Source: an uncultured Hyphomonas sp. (GTDB taxonomy: Bacteria > Pseudomonadota > Alphaproteobacteria > Caulobacterales > Hyphomonadaceae). From it: DNA of 64,000 nt. Position numbers and translations under genes: made by a program. Location: NCBI RefSeq assembly GCF_963678875.1, contig NZ_OY787457.1, forward strand, positions 496,001-560,000, given 5' to 3'. The stretch's first letter is position 1, and each line of letters begins with the position of its first letter. The notes beneath the pieces are model-generated. The model was not told where the DNA came from. It searched no databases and saw only the letters and a list, made by a program, of their open reading frames with translations. Shown piece by piece: positions 42,122 through 51,289 of the stretch.

Positions 42122-42580
42122 TCAGGCCAGATCGAGATGCAGGAACTGGTTGAACGCGCTGCCGGTATAATCGGCGAAGGCGTCCCCGTTCCGGAAACCA
42201 TGCTTGCGGTAGAGGGCGAGAGCCGGCTCGAAGGCCTCGCCTGAGCCTGTTTCCAGGCTGACACGCCGGTAGCCGCGCTCCCGCGCCATATCCAGAAGCG
42301 CCATCAGCATCGCGGTCGCCGCGCCCCGGCGCAGGCTATCGATCCGTGTACGCATCGATTTCAGCTCGCCATGATCCGGCGCCAGCTGCTTGATTGCCCC
42401 GATGGCGAGCAGGGTGGCGCCGTCCCAGACCGACAGGAAGGTGACGTCCGGGTGTTGCAGGCCCGACAGGTCCAGCGCGAAACTGTGACCGGGCGGAGAC
42501 GTCTCGGCCATACCCTGCAGGTGCTGGCGCAGCAGCTCCCGGATTTGCGGATCGTCGAAATCGCCGGGTTTGATATTCAT
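42122..42580 (-). CDS. GNAT-family N-acetyltransferase
   Basis: This 152-residue protein shows the GNAT core: GATLLAIGAIKQL, the acetyl-CoA loop in SLRRGAATAMLMALLDMARERGYRRVSLETG, read in parts, and the C-terminal LALYRKHGFRNGDAF. The frame is open back to 42739, but the ATG at 42580 begins the domain and the earlier part overlaps the thiolase terminator. It converges on the Lrp-family gene. The substrate is unknown. Confidence 0.85.
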   Translation of the reverse strand: MNIKPGDFDDPQIRELLRQHLQGMAETSPPGHSFALDLSGLQHPDVTFLSVWDGATLLAIGAIKQLAPDHGELKSMRTRIDSLRRGAATAMLMALLDMARERGYRRVSLETGSGEAFEPALALYRKHGFRNGDAFADYTGSAFNQFLHLDLA

Positions 42581-42597
42581 GCAGGCTCCGGATGCAA

Positions 42598-42628
42598 AAT
42601 GAGCCCGGGACAATATCCCGGGCTCATT
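42598..42628 (-). terminator. Rho-independent terminator of the thiolase gene
   Basis: A perfect 13-bp stem (AATGAGCCCGGGA, 42598-42610, with TCCCGGGCTCATT, 42616-42628) and a 5-base loop are followed by TTTT on the minus strand. Confidence 0.82.
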
Positions 42629-42665
42629 CAAATCTAGATCAGGTTTCGCAGGCAGGCGAGGGCGC

Positions 42666-43847
42666 TCAGGCGCGCTCGAGGCACATGGCGATGCCTTCGC
42701 CGCCGCCGATGCAGAGCGAAGCGACGCCCTTCTTGGCACCGCGGTCTTCCATCGCGGCCAGCAGCGTGACGATCACGCGGGCACCTGAGGCCCCGATCGG
42801 GTGGCCCATGGCGCAGGCGCCGCCGTTCACGTTGACCTTGTCATGGCTGATGCCGAGTTCCTTCATGGCGATCATCGGAACGACCGCGAAGGCTTCGTTG
42901 ATCTCCCAGAGTTCGACTTCCTCGACGCCCCAGCCGGCCTTGGCGAGGGCTTTCTGCATGGCCGGCACCGGCGCGGTGGTGAAGTATTCCGGCTCGTGTG
43001 CGTGGCTGGACGAGGAGACGATCGTGGCGATCGGCTTCAGGCCGCGCTTTTCTGCTTCGGATTTCTTCATCAGGACGAGGGCAGCTGCGCCGTCGGAGAT
43101 AGCCGAGGCATTGGCGGCGGTCACGGTACCGTCTTTCGAGAAGGCCGGGCGCAGTTCCGGGATTTTCTCCGGCTTGGCTTCGCGCGGCAGCTGGTCGACC
43201 TCGACGACGGTCTCGCCCTTGCGGGTCTTCACGGTGACCGGAGCGATCTCGCGCTTGAACTTGCCGGACGCAGTGGCGTCCTGGGCACGCTTGAGCGTTT
43301 CGATGGCGTAGGCGTCCTGCTGCTCGCGGGTGAACTGGTATTCCCCGGCGATCTTGTCGGCGAAGAGACCCATCGGGCCTTTGGAATAGGCGTCGGACAG
43401 GCCGTCGAGGGCCATGTGGTCTTCCGCAGCCATGGTGCCGTATTTGTGGCCCTTGCGGGCGTTGATCAGGTGCGGGGCATTGGTCATGGATTCCATGCCG
43501 CCGGCGATCACGATGTTGGCGTCGCCCGAGAGAATGGCGTTGCGGCCCATGACAGTGGCCTGCATGCCGGATCCGCACATCTTGTTGATCGTGGTGGCTT
43601 CCAGGCCTTTGTCCTGGCCAGCCTTGAAACCGGCCTGGCGGGCCGGAGCCTGACCCTGACCGGCAGGCAGACAATTGCCCATGATGATTTCGTTGGCTTC
43701 GCCCGGTGCAAGGCCAGCTTCCTTCACGGCTGCTTCGACGGCGACGGCGCCGAGTTCATTGGCGCTGAAACCGGAAAGGTCTCCGAGAAGGCCACCCATC
43801 GGGGTGCGGGCCATGCCAACAATTACGACCGGATCCTGGTCAGCCAT
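42666..43847 (-). CDS. Acetyl-CoA acetyltransferase (thiolase)
   Basis: The 393-residue thiolase condenses two acetyl-CoA or cleaves 3-oxoacyl-CoA. The nucleophile is Cys91 in INKMCGSG. The second site comprises NEAFA, GGACAMGHPIGASG (His) and the general-base Cys in SLCIGGGEG. AGGAGACGCAC precedes the ATG. Biosynthetic and degradative thiolases cannot be told apart here, and no phaB or hydroxyacyl-CoA dehydrogenase gene is adjacent. Confidence 0.94.
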   Translation of the reverse strand: MADQDPVVIVGMARTPMGGLLGDLSGFSANELGAVAVEAAVKEAGLAPGEANEIIMGNCLPAGQGQAPARQAGFKAGQDKGLEATTINKMCGSGMQATVMGRNAILSGDANIVIAGGMESMTNAPHLINARKGHKYGTMAAEDHMALDGLSDAYSKGPMGLFADKIAGEYQFTREQQDAYAIETLKRAQDATASGKFKREIAPVTVKTRKGETVVEVDQLPREAKPEKIPELRPAFSKDGTVTAANASAISDGAAALVLMKKSEAEKRGLKPIATIVSSSSHAHEPEYFTTAPVPAMQKALAKAGWGVEEVELWEINEAFAVVPMIAMKELGISHDKVNVNGGACAMGHPIGASGARVIVTLLAAMEDRGAKKGVASLCIGGGEGIAMCLERA

Positions 43848-44015
43848 GTGCGTCTCCTTGCTGCATCTGCGTGCTGTTTACTTTGGAAGGCACAAAGCGC
43901 CTGACAAGGGGGCACGTCAAGTCCGACGAAAGGACAGGTTTGATGCAACAAGCTGGGGCAGGGGTGGAGAAGGCGCCGGAAACGCTGATTTCTGAGCCGT
44001 GAAGGCTCGCCGGGA

Positions 44016-44372
44016 TCAGACCTGAAGGGCGAGGCCGGCTTCAGACCCGTGTTGCCAGACGACCCGGGCAGGCCCCTCAAGGCCAACTGCTCGGGCAAGG
44101 AGGTGTACTGTCGGCGGCAGGCTCTCATTTGTGGGGAACCGCAACCGGACCCCTTGCGCAGAATAATCCAGCACGATGGCTTTGCGGCGGTAGCCGGAAT
44201 CGTAGGCCACAACGACCTCACGGTACACTTTGGCCCGTTCAGCACGGGTCATGTTCTGGTGGTCCGTGCGGGAAGCGATCGGCGTGACGGATTGCTGGAG
44301 CGTGCGCTGAATCCGTCCCAGATCGGGACCATCGGGTTTTTTTGTCCCAAAGAGGCGCGGTTTCATACTCAT
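44016..44372 (-). CDS. PilZ-domain protein
   Basis: A 118-residue protein made of one PilZ domain, which usually binds cyclic-di-GMP. The region ERAKVYREVVVAYDSG contains the first arginine block, and VLDYSAQGVRLRF holds the DxSxxG signature. The strand ARVVWQHGSEAGLAL ends the barrel. The Arg spacing differs from the usual RxxxR, so nucleotide binding is not assured. The ATG at 44372 is one of two close starts (44366). The upstream ATG (44456) adds a non-conserved leader. No partner is adjacent. Confidence 0.75.
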   Translation of the reverse strand: MSMKPRLFGTKKPDGPDLGRIQRTLQQSVTPIASRTDHQNMTRAERAKVYREVVVAYDSGYRRKAIVLDYSAQGVRLRFPTNESLPPTVHLLARAVGLEGPARVVWQHGSEAGLALQV

Positions 44373-44464
44373 GGCGTAGTCTAGCGCTCCAATCGCTAAC
44401 GAACTCCACCCAAGTCGCAAGAAGTGGGCCGAAACCCTTAATATCTCGTTGAGCAAACATGCAA

Positions 44465-44492
44465 GAGGCGGCGCAAACTGTAGCGCCGCCTC
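44465..44492 (-). terminator. Hairpin terminator downstream of the M13 peptidase gene
   Basis: A perfect 10-bp stem (GAGGCGGCGC, 44465-44474, with GCGCCGCCTC, 44483-44492) has an 8-base loop. The T tract on the minus strand is weak, so efficiency is uncertain. Confidence 0.6.
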
Positions 44493-44518
44493 CAGATTAC
44501 GAGACTTTCAATTCTGGA

Positions 44519-46705
44519 TTACCAGATATGGATGCGCTCTTCCGGCGGTAGGTAGAGCGCGTCCCCGGGTTGGATATCGAACGCATCGTACCATGCATCC
44601 AGGTTCCGCACGACGCCGTTGACGCGGTAGTTCGGCGGTGAATGCGGGTCCGTCAGCATCTGCTGGCGGGTCGCTTCCTCCCGGTACTTCGACCGCCAGA
44701 CCTGGGCCCAGGCCATGAAGAACCGCTGGTCGCCGGTCAGGCCGTCGATGACCGGGGCTTCCTTGCCGTCCAGCGACATCTTGTAAGCGCGGTAGGCGAG
44801 GGACAGGCCGCCCAGGTCGCCGATGTTCTCGCCCAGCGTCAGCCGGCCGTTCACACAGGTCTCCCCATCGTCCAGCGGGCAGTAGGACGAGTATTGCGCT
44901 GCCAGGGCATCCCCCAGCTGGCGGAATGCGGCGAGGTCTTCTTCCGTCCACCAGTTCTGGAGCACGCCGTCGCCGTCATATTTGGCGCCCTGATCGTCAA
45001 ACCCGTGACCCATTTCGTGACCGATCACGCCGCCGATGGCGCCATAGTTCACGGCCGGATCTGCCGAGACGTTGAAGAAAGGCGGCTGCAGGATCGCGGC
45101 CGGGAAAACAATCTCGTTGAAGGAGGGGTTGTAATAGGCGTTGATCGTCTGCGGCGTCATGAACCAGCGCGACCGGTCCACGGGCTGGCCGAGATCCGAG
45201 AGGTTGTCCTCGGTCGCCCATTCCTGCGCGGCGATGGCGTTGTCGAGCGCATTGTTGCCGACCACGAGCGTGTCATAGGTTTCGAATTTGTCCGGATAGC
45301 CGATCTTCGGGGTGAAAGCGTCGAGCTTCGCTTCGGCTTTCACCTTGGTGTCATCGCTCATCCAGCCAAGGTCTTCGAGGTTCGCAGCCATGGCCTTGCG
45401 GAGGTTTGCCACGAGATTGTCCATCGCGGCCTTGTTCTCCGCCGGGAAGTAGCGCTCGACAAACACTTTGCCGATGGCTTCGCCCAGCGTGCCCTGGGTT
45501 GCCTGAACGGCCCGTTTCCAGCGCTCGCGCTGCTCCGGCTGGCCGCGCAGGGCGGTGCCGTAGAAGGCGAAGTTGGCATTGTCGATTTCCGTTGGCAGCA
45601 CGCTGGCAAAGTCGGACAGGAAGTGCGCCGTGAGATAGGCTTTCCAGGTGTCGAGCGATGTTTCGCTGACGACGTCGAACATGGCCGGGAAACCGCCGCC
45701 CAGTTTGGCGGCATCTTCGTCGGAAATCCCGGCGGCTGCCAGTTCTTCCGGCGTCGGGGGGACCTCTGCGACGAGGAATTCGGTCTCGCCGCCGATCCCC
45801 ATCGTGTCCAGTGTACGGACGAGCGGGAAGCCGCCCGCCATCGCGACAAGCTCATCCTTGCTCACCTTGTTGTAGGTGATTTCGGGATTGCGGGAGAGGG
45901 CGCGGTCCCAGTCGGTCTTTGCGATTGCGGTCTCGAGATCCAGCACCTTCTGGGCTTCACCGGCGGCGTCTTCATAGCCGGCCTGCTCCAGCATGAAGGT
46001 CAGCAGGTCGAGATACTTGGCGCGCACTTCAACCGACTTGTCGTCTGTCTTCAGGTAATAGTCGCGATCCGGCAGGCCGAGGCCGCTGATGCGCATCTGG
46101 AAGATGTTCGTGTCCGGGTCCTTGTCGTCTGCGAAGACGAAGCCACCGATCGGCGAGCCGAAACCGGGCGTTGCGAACAGGGTTGCGAGGTCGTCCAGCG
46201 ACTGGACCGCGTTGATCCTGTCGAGATAGGGCTGGGCCGGAGTCAGACCCGCAGCGTTGATGGCGTCGGTGTCCAGATAGGCGTTGAAGTATGCGCCGAT
46301 CTTGCCTTCCGATGTATCCAGGGCCGGCTTTTCGGCAGCAAGGTCATCGATGATCTTGCGGACGCGCTGTTCGGATTTCTCAGCCAGAAGGTCGAAAGCG
46401 CCATAACGGGAGCGGTCTGGCGGGATAACGAAGGAGTCGAGCCATTTTCCATTGGTCCAGGCATAGAAGTCATTGCCCGGCTGCACGTTCGTATCCTGAA
46501 CGCTGAGGTCGATCCCCCAGCTGCCCCAATAGTCCGGTGCTGAGAGAAGGAGGCCTTCGCTCGTTTCAAATTTTCCATCCGCATTTGCGATCGGCGGTGT
46601 GGTTTCAGCCAGCGCAACCGTTTCGCCGTTTCCCGGTGCCTGCGTCTTTGGCGAGCACCCGGCCAGCAATGCAATCGCCGCCGTGCCGATCAGAAGGTGT
46701 TTCAT
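44519..46705 (-). CDS. M13-family (neprilysin-type) metallopeptidase, lipoprotein
   Basis: The 728-residue protein has a lipoprotein signal (IALLAGCSPK, Cys17) and the M13 catalytic domain. The zinc site is IGHEMGHGFDDQGAKYD (HExxH) and the third ligand is in ENIGDLGGLSLAYRAYK. It ends in the usual aromatic residue (IHIW). It is an envelope endopeptidase acting on short peptides, substrate unknown. The ATG at 46705 has AAGGAG 12 bases upstream. The frame's upstream ATG (46765) is not conserved. It lies downstream of the RND efflux operon but has a 76-base spacer. Confidence 0.92.
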   Translation of the reverse strand: MKHLLIGTAAIALLAGCSPKTQAPGNGETVALAETTPPIANADGKFETSEGLLLSAPDYWGSWGIDLSVQDTNVQPGNDFYAWTNGKWLDSFVIPPDRSRYGAFDLLAEKSEQRVRKIIDDLAAEKPALDTSEGKIGAYFNAYLDTDAINAAGLTPAQPYLDRINAVQSLDDLATLFATPGFGSPIGGFVFADDKDPDTNIFQMRISGLGLPDRDYYLKTDDKSVEVRAKYLDLLTFMLEQAGYEDAAGEAQKVLDLETAIAKTDWDRALSRNPEITYNKVSKDELVAMAGGFPLVRTLDTMGIGGETEFLVAEVPPTPEELAAAGISDEDAAKLGGGFPAMFDVVSETSLDTWKAYLTAHFLSDFASVLPTEIDNANFAFYGTALRGQPEQRERWKRAVQATQGTLGEAIGKVFVERYFPAENKAAMDNLVANLRKAMAANLEDLGWMSDDTKVKAEAKLDAFTPKIGYPDKFETYDTLVVGNNALDNAIAAQEWATEDNLSDLGQPVDRSRWFMTPQTINAYYNPSFNEIVFPAAILQPPFFNVSADPAVNYGAIGGVIGHEMGHGFDDQGAKYDGDGVLQNWWTEEDLAAFRQLGDALAAQYSSYCPLDDGETCVNGRLTLGENIGDLGGLSLAYRAYKMSLDGKEAPVIDGLTGDQRFFMAWAQVWRSKYREEATRQQMLTDPHSPPNYRVNGVVRNLDAWYDAFDIQPGDALYLPPEERIHIW

Positions 46706-46781
46706 TCTGGATGTCTCCTTGCGCGAATCCCACGCCCCCCGCAGCGCGCGAGGGGCATGTTTCATGAGAGTTGGTAGCAGA

Positions 46782-49700
46782 TCACTCCGCCGGTGCCATA
46801 GGCGGACTGCCGCTGTTTCCGCTCGTTCCGATCAATTCTTCCTCGTCGATCGTGACGTGACCGGAATATCCATCGCCGATGTGCCGGAACGGCTGTCCGC
46901 CCCAGGTCCAGGCGAAAATGCGTTTCACCTCGGCGCCGATGACATACATTGCGGGCACCAGGAACAGCGAGATGAAGATCGCGAACCCGACGGCCGAGCC
47001 GAGCGCAACCAGCATCGGTTTCAGGAACTGGGCCTGCACGGACCGCTGCGACAGCAGGGGGAGGATGCCCACCATGGTGGTCAGCGATGTGAGGAGGATC
47101 GGGCGGAAGCGCGAGACACCGGCGTCGACCAGGGCCTGTACCGCGCCCGCGCCTTCGTCTCTCCGCCTGTTGACGTAGTCGATCAGGACTAGGTTGTCGT
47201 TGATCACGACCCCCGCGGCGGCCGCGATCCCAAAGAAGGAGAAGAGAGCCATCGGCGTATCCCAGAACCACAGGCCAAACAGTGCGCCGGCATACGCGAA
47301 GGGCAGGGCCATCATCAGCAGCAGCGGTTGGGCGTAGGACCGGAAGGCAATTGCCAGCAGGATGTACATCGCGCCAATCGCCATCAGGGTCAGCCGGCCA
47401 ATCTCGCTGACGAACTGGTTTTCTTCCTCGAAACCGCCAGCCTCGCCGCGTTTCACTTTCGGGAACTGCTTCTGGAATTCCGGCCAGAAATTGGATTCCA
47501 TGTCCGCCATGATCTCACCACGGCCGCCTTCACCTTTGACTTCGGCAAAGACATAGACCGAGCGCATGCGGTCGCGTCTCTGGATGCGGTTGATGCCTGG
47601 CGCATAGGAGAAGTCGGCCACCTGTGTGACTGGAATCTCACGGCCATCAGCGGTGCGGACACGGAGTGAATTGAGGCTATCGAGATCCTCACGGGCCTCT
47701 TCCGGCAGGCGCACCATGACGCGGACATCTTCACCCTCGCGCGGGAGGCGCTGCACTTCTTCGCCATAATAGGCCTGGCGCAGTTGCCGGGAGACGTCGG
47801 CCAGCGTGACACCAAGCGTTTCGGCGCCGGGCTTCATGCTGATCTGGATTTCTTCGGCGGCCGACGAGAGGTTGTCACCGATATCGTAGACGTTGGCATA
47901 GGTCGCCAGCTGCGTTTTCACGACATCGGCCGCTTCGCGCAGGCGGTTCAGGTCTTCGTAGCTGAGGGCGAACCGGATACCGGTATCGCTGTCATTGAAC
48001 GTGAAGGCAAAATTGATCTCTTCGGCATCCTGGATTTCGCCGACATTGGCGCGCACGATTTCGGCGAGATCCTTGGAGCGGATCGTATCCGGGCGGTCCT
48101 CCGGCGGGGCCAGGCCGACAAAGGCGCGGATGGTCGTGCCGTAGGCGATGACGGATGCATCGTGGATCAGGCCATCCTCGATTTCGGGATGCTCTTCCTT
48201 GGTTTGTTCTTCGCTCTTCTCAATGCCGGCCTGGAGCTGGTCGCGGACCTGGACGAGACGCTCATAGGGCGTGCCGTCAGGCATTTCGATCTGGACCTGG
48301 ATCAGGTCGGCTTCGATCTCCGGCATGAATTTGAAGGGGACGAACTTCATGCTGGACAAGCTGAAGGCCAGGTAGAACAGGCAGAAGAAGAGCGCCATGG
48401 TTGCGTACCGGAACTTCAGCGCGAATTCGAGCGTCGGCTTGTAGATGTTGTTGGCAAACCAAAGCAGGCTGTCCGCAATCCGCCGCTGGACTCTCATCAA
48501 GGCGCCGCTGGCACCGTCAAAGCTCTGCTTCTTCATGTGTGCAAGGTGTGCCGGCAGGATCAGCATGCACTCGACGATGGAGAAAACCAGGGCAGCGACC
48601 ACCACGAACGTGATCTGCTGGGTAAACTGCCGTTCCGGTCCGCTGAGGAAGGCCCAGGGAAGGAAGGCGATGATCGTGGTGAGGACGCCGAAGACGATCG
48701 GTTTCAGAACCATCTGGGTGCCGACAATGGCGGCATCAATGCCTTCTCGCCGTCCGCTTTCGACTTCCTTGTGGATGTTCTCCCCCACGACGATGGCATC
48801 ATCGACGATCACCCCGATGACCAGCAGTACGGCAAAGGTGGAGAGAATGTTCCAGGATACGCCCAGATACGGCAGGATCAGGATGCCGCCGCCAAATGCC
48901 GTCATGATGCCGATCGTGACCCAGAGGGCCACCGTGGGGCGGAGGAACAACAACAGCACGATCAGCACCAGCACCGCACCCTGCAGTGCAGACGACATGA
49001 TCAGGTTCATGCGGTCGTTGAAGGCCTCGGAATCGTCCCAGAGGATATCGATCTTCACGCCCTGAGGCAGGATGCCGTTCTTGGGATCGTTGGCCTGCTC
49101 GACATAATCGCGGAAGCCTTGTGTGTATTTCACCACATCCATCTTGTCCGGGGCAGGGATCATGACGAACGCTGTCGGCTCACCGTCATAAATCGCGCTG
49201 AACTTGTCGGACACGAAACCGTCGATGACCTCAGCAACGTCCTCCACGCGGACGGTGCCCTGTTCGGTGGTCTGACGGATGATGATCTTGTTGAACTGGT
49301 CCTTCGTATCGGCCAGCTGGCGGGTTGTGATGGACACGTCACCGGTCGAGGATTCGATCCGGCCGCCGGACGAGTTGAGGGAGGACTGCCGGATGGCGTT
49401 CGCCACATCACCGAAGCTGAGGCCGAAACGGCGCAGGGATTCTTCGGTGACTTCGATGTTCACCTGTTCGTCCAGCGTGCCCTGCAGTTCGGCCAGTTCG
49501 CCGCCCGGCAACTGGGCAATGTCATCGCGCACCCGGTCTCCGAGACGCTTCAGTTCCCGGCCATCGACCTTGCCATGAATGGCCAGGCCCATGAACTGGT
49601 CGCGCTGTTCCCACCGCCGTACCTGAGGCTGGAAGGCCGCCTGCGGTAGGTTGTTGATCTGGTCGACGCGGAGTTTCACCTCGTCCAGGAACTGCATCAT

Positions 49701-50003
49701 GTCGATGTCGTTCTGGCCTTCGATATTGACCCATCCGGACCCTTCGGTCGCCGTCGACGTGATACGCTTGATGCCATCAAGGTCGGCCACGGCTTCCTCG
49801 ATCCGTGTCACGATCTGTTCCTCGACATCCTGCGGCGAAGCGCCGGGCCAGGCCATCGAGACGGTTGCGCCGTTGAACGTTCCGATCGGGAACATTTCCC
49901 GTTCCATGGCGGTGTATCCGAAGATGCCACCGACGAAACAGACGATCATGAGAAGGTTTGCGGCAACGGCGTTGCGGGCAAACCAGGCGACGATCCCGTT
50001 CAT
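46782..50003 (-). CDS. RND efflux transporter permease subunit
   Basis: This 1073-residue inner-membrane transporter of the AcrB/HAE family exports drugs or other amphiphiles with proton antiport. It begins MNGIVAWFARNAVAANLLM and has the twelve-helix, two-loop layout, with MEREMFPIGTFNGATVSM at the first periplasmic domain and GVIVDDAIVVGENI in helix 4, which carries the proton-relay Asp pair. Its start overlaps the adaptor stop by four bases (ATGA). Substrate cannot be predicted; loops lack a heavy-metal methionine signature. Confidence 0.95.
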   Translation of the reverse strand: MNGIVAWFARNAVAANLLMIVCFVGGIFGYTAMEREMFPIGTFNGATVSMAWPGASPQDVEEQIVTRIEEAVADLDGIKRITSTATEGSGWVNIEGQNDIDMMQFLDEVKLRVDQINNLPQAAFQPQVRRWEQRDQFMGLAIHGKVDGRELKRLGDRVRDDIAQLPGGELAELQGTLDEQVNIEVTEESLRRFGLSFGDVANAIRQSSLNSSGGRIESSTGDVSITTRQLADTKDQFNKIIIRQTTEQGTVRVEDVAEVIDGFVSDKFSAIYDGEPTAFVMIPAPDKMDVVKYTQGFRDYVEQANDPKNGILPQGVKIDILWDDSEAFNDRMNLIMSSALQGAVLVLIVLLLFLRPTVALWVTIGIMTAFGGGILILPYLGVSWNILSTFAVLLVIGVIVDDAIVVGENIHKEVESGRREGIDAAIVGTQMVLKPIVFGVLTTIIAFLPWAFLSGPERQFTQQITFVVVAALVFSIVECMLILPAHLAHMKKQSFDGASGALMRVQRRIADSLLWFANNIYKPTLEFALKFRYATMALFFCLFYLAFSLSSMKFVPFKFMPEIEADLIQVQIEMPDGTPYERLVQVRDQLQAGIEKSEEQTKEEHPEIEDGLIHDASVIAYGTTIRAFVGLAPPEDRPDTIRSKDLAEIVRANVGEIQDAEEINFAFTFNDSDTGIRFALSYEDLNRLREAADVVKTQLATYANVYDIGDNLSSAAEEIQISMKPGAETLGVTLADVSRQLRQAYYGEEVQRLPREGEDVRVMVRLPEEAREDLDSLNSLRVRTADGREIPVTQVADFSYAPGINRIQRRDRMRSVYVFAEVKGEGGRGEIMADMESNFWPEFQKQFPKVKRGEAGGFEEENQFVSEIGRLTLMAIGAMYILLAIAFRSYAQPLLLMMALPFAYAGALFGLWFWDTPMALFSFFGIAAAAGVVINDNLVLIDYVNRRRDEGAGAVQALVDAGVSRFRPILLTSLTTMVGILPLLSQRSVQAQFLKPMLVALGSAVGFAIFISLFLVPAMYVIGAEVKRIFAWTWGGQPFRHIGDGYSGHVTIDEEELIGTSGNSGSPPMAPAE

Positions 50004-51271
50004 TCGGAGGCTCCCTTGGCGCTGGTCAGGCGCATGGCTGTTTCCTCAGTGCTTTCTTCGTCCGATGTGTCTTCCACCGGTTCGTAGATCTTGATGGTGC
50101 CGTCGGGCTGACGCTCCATCACAGTAATGTTCATGCCGTCGAAGGCGGCCTGGATCGGGGAGGTGACTGCAAACTCACCAGGGTTGATGCCGGAGCGGAC
50201 ATAGGCGCCGTGCGGGTCGGAATAGATCAGGTCGACAGGACGGATCGACAGCGTGCCCTTATCTGGGTTGCCAATGAAGATGCGGTCGTCGCCGCGCAGC
50301 GACGCGCGGGGCGCGATCAGCACGTCCGGGATGGTGTTGCCTTCGATCACGGCACTGACAAACAGGCCCGGAGCCATCGGCGCGCCATTGTCGGCGCCTT
50401 TGCCATAGGGGTCCTGCAGCTCTGCGATCACATTGATCTGACGCGTCTGTGTGTTCACGGCAGCGGCGGTCCGGACGACTTCACCGGTCCAGTGCCGTTC
50501 GATACCGCCGACGGTCGCCGAGAAGTCGACCTTCGGGCCTGGCTGCTGGTCGCTGGCCGCGAAGGCGAGCGGCAGGCCGAGACGGCCCATTTCCTCATCG
50601 TCCAGCGGCAGCGAGACTTCCACCACGTCATTGGCGAAGATGCGGCCCAGCGACTGGCCGGTAGCCACAACCTGGCCGATATCGACATCGCGTTCCCAAA
50701 CGCGGCCGGAGAAGGGAGCGTAGACGGCAGTGCGTTCCAGCGCCAGTTCGGCATCTTTGAGCTGCGCCTTGGCGGCGTCGAGGGCGGCCCGGGCCTGCGC
50801 CAGCTGCGGTTCGCGCCGCGCCAGCGGGGAGACGTCGGTGATGCCGAGATCCTCGATGTCCTGGCGGGCCAGTTCAGCTTCGGCGATTTCGCGGGTCAGC
50901 GCCTGTTCGGCAGACGCAACACCGGAGCGGGCGCGGACCACGGCCAGTTCATAGTCAGCCGCTTCAACGCGGACCAGCAACTGGCCCTGCTTGATAAAGC
51001 CGCCATCGATAAAGTCAGGCGAGACATAAGAGATCCGGCCTGAGATCTGCGGCGCGACCACGATTTCGCGGCGGGGGCGCACTTCGCCCTGGGCCTCGAC
51101 CGTGATCTGGAGATCGCCGCGGCGGACCTGTTCGGCGAAGACGTTGAGGCCGACCCGGACTTCCTCGGCCTTTTCCGGTTCCGGTTTCAGGCTCTGCAGG
51201 ACGACGGTGCCGCCGACGCCGAGGACAGCAACGATGGCGAGGGGGGCGACAATGGCAATGACACGGGCCAT
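50000..51271 (-). CDS. RND efflux periplasmic adaptor (membrane fusion protein)
   Basis: The 423-residue adaptor links the inner-membrane pump to the outer-membrane channel. It has an N-terminal membrane anchor (AIVAPLAIVAVLGVGGTVV), a lipoyl/beta-barrel region (GEVRPRREIVVAPQISGRI), a helical hairpin and the typical ERTAVYAPFSGRV. It ends with an acidic tail (DTSDEESTEETAM). It overlaps the permease start by four bases. Confidence 0.93.
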   Translation of the reverse strand: MARVIAIVAPLAIVAVLGVGGTVVLQSLKPEPEKAEEVRVGLNVFAEQVRRGDLQITVEAQGEVRPRREIVVAPQISGRISYVSPDFIDGGFIKQGQLLVRVEAADYELAVVRARSGVASAEQALTREIAEAELARQDIEDLGITDVSPLARREPQLAQARAALDAAKAQLKDAELALERTAVYAPFSGRVWERDVDIGQVVATGQSLGRIFANDVVEVSLPLDDEEMGRLGLPLAFAASDQQPGPKVDFSATVGGIERHWTGEVVRTAAAVNTQTRQINVIAELQDPYGKGADNGAPMAPGLFVSAVIEGNTIPDVLIAPRASLRGDDRIFIGNPDKGTLSIRPVDLIYSDPHGAYVRSGINPGEFAVTSPIQAAFDGMNITVMERQPDGTIKIYEPVEDTSDEESTEETAMRLTSAKGASE

Positions 51272-51289
51272 GGATGGAACTCCTGGAGC

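Noticed and set aside
47784..49649. A 621-codon open frame antisense to the RND permease
   Set aside because: The permease is unambiguous; this is its shadow.
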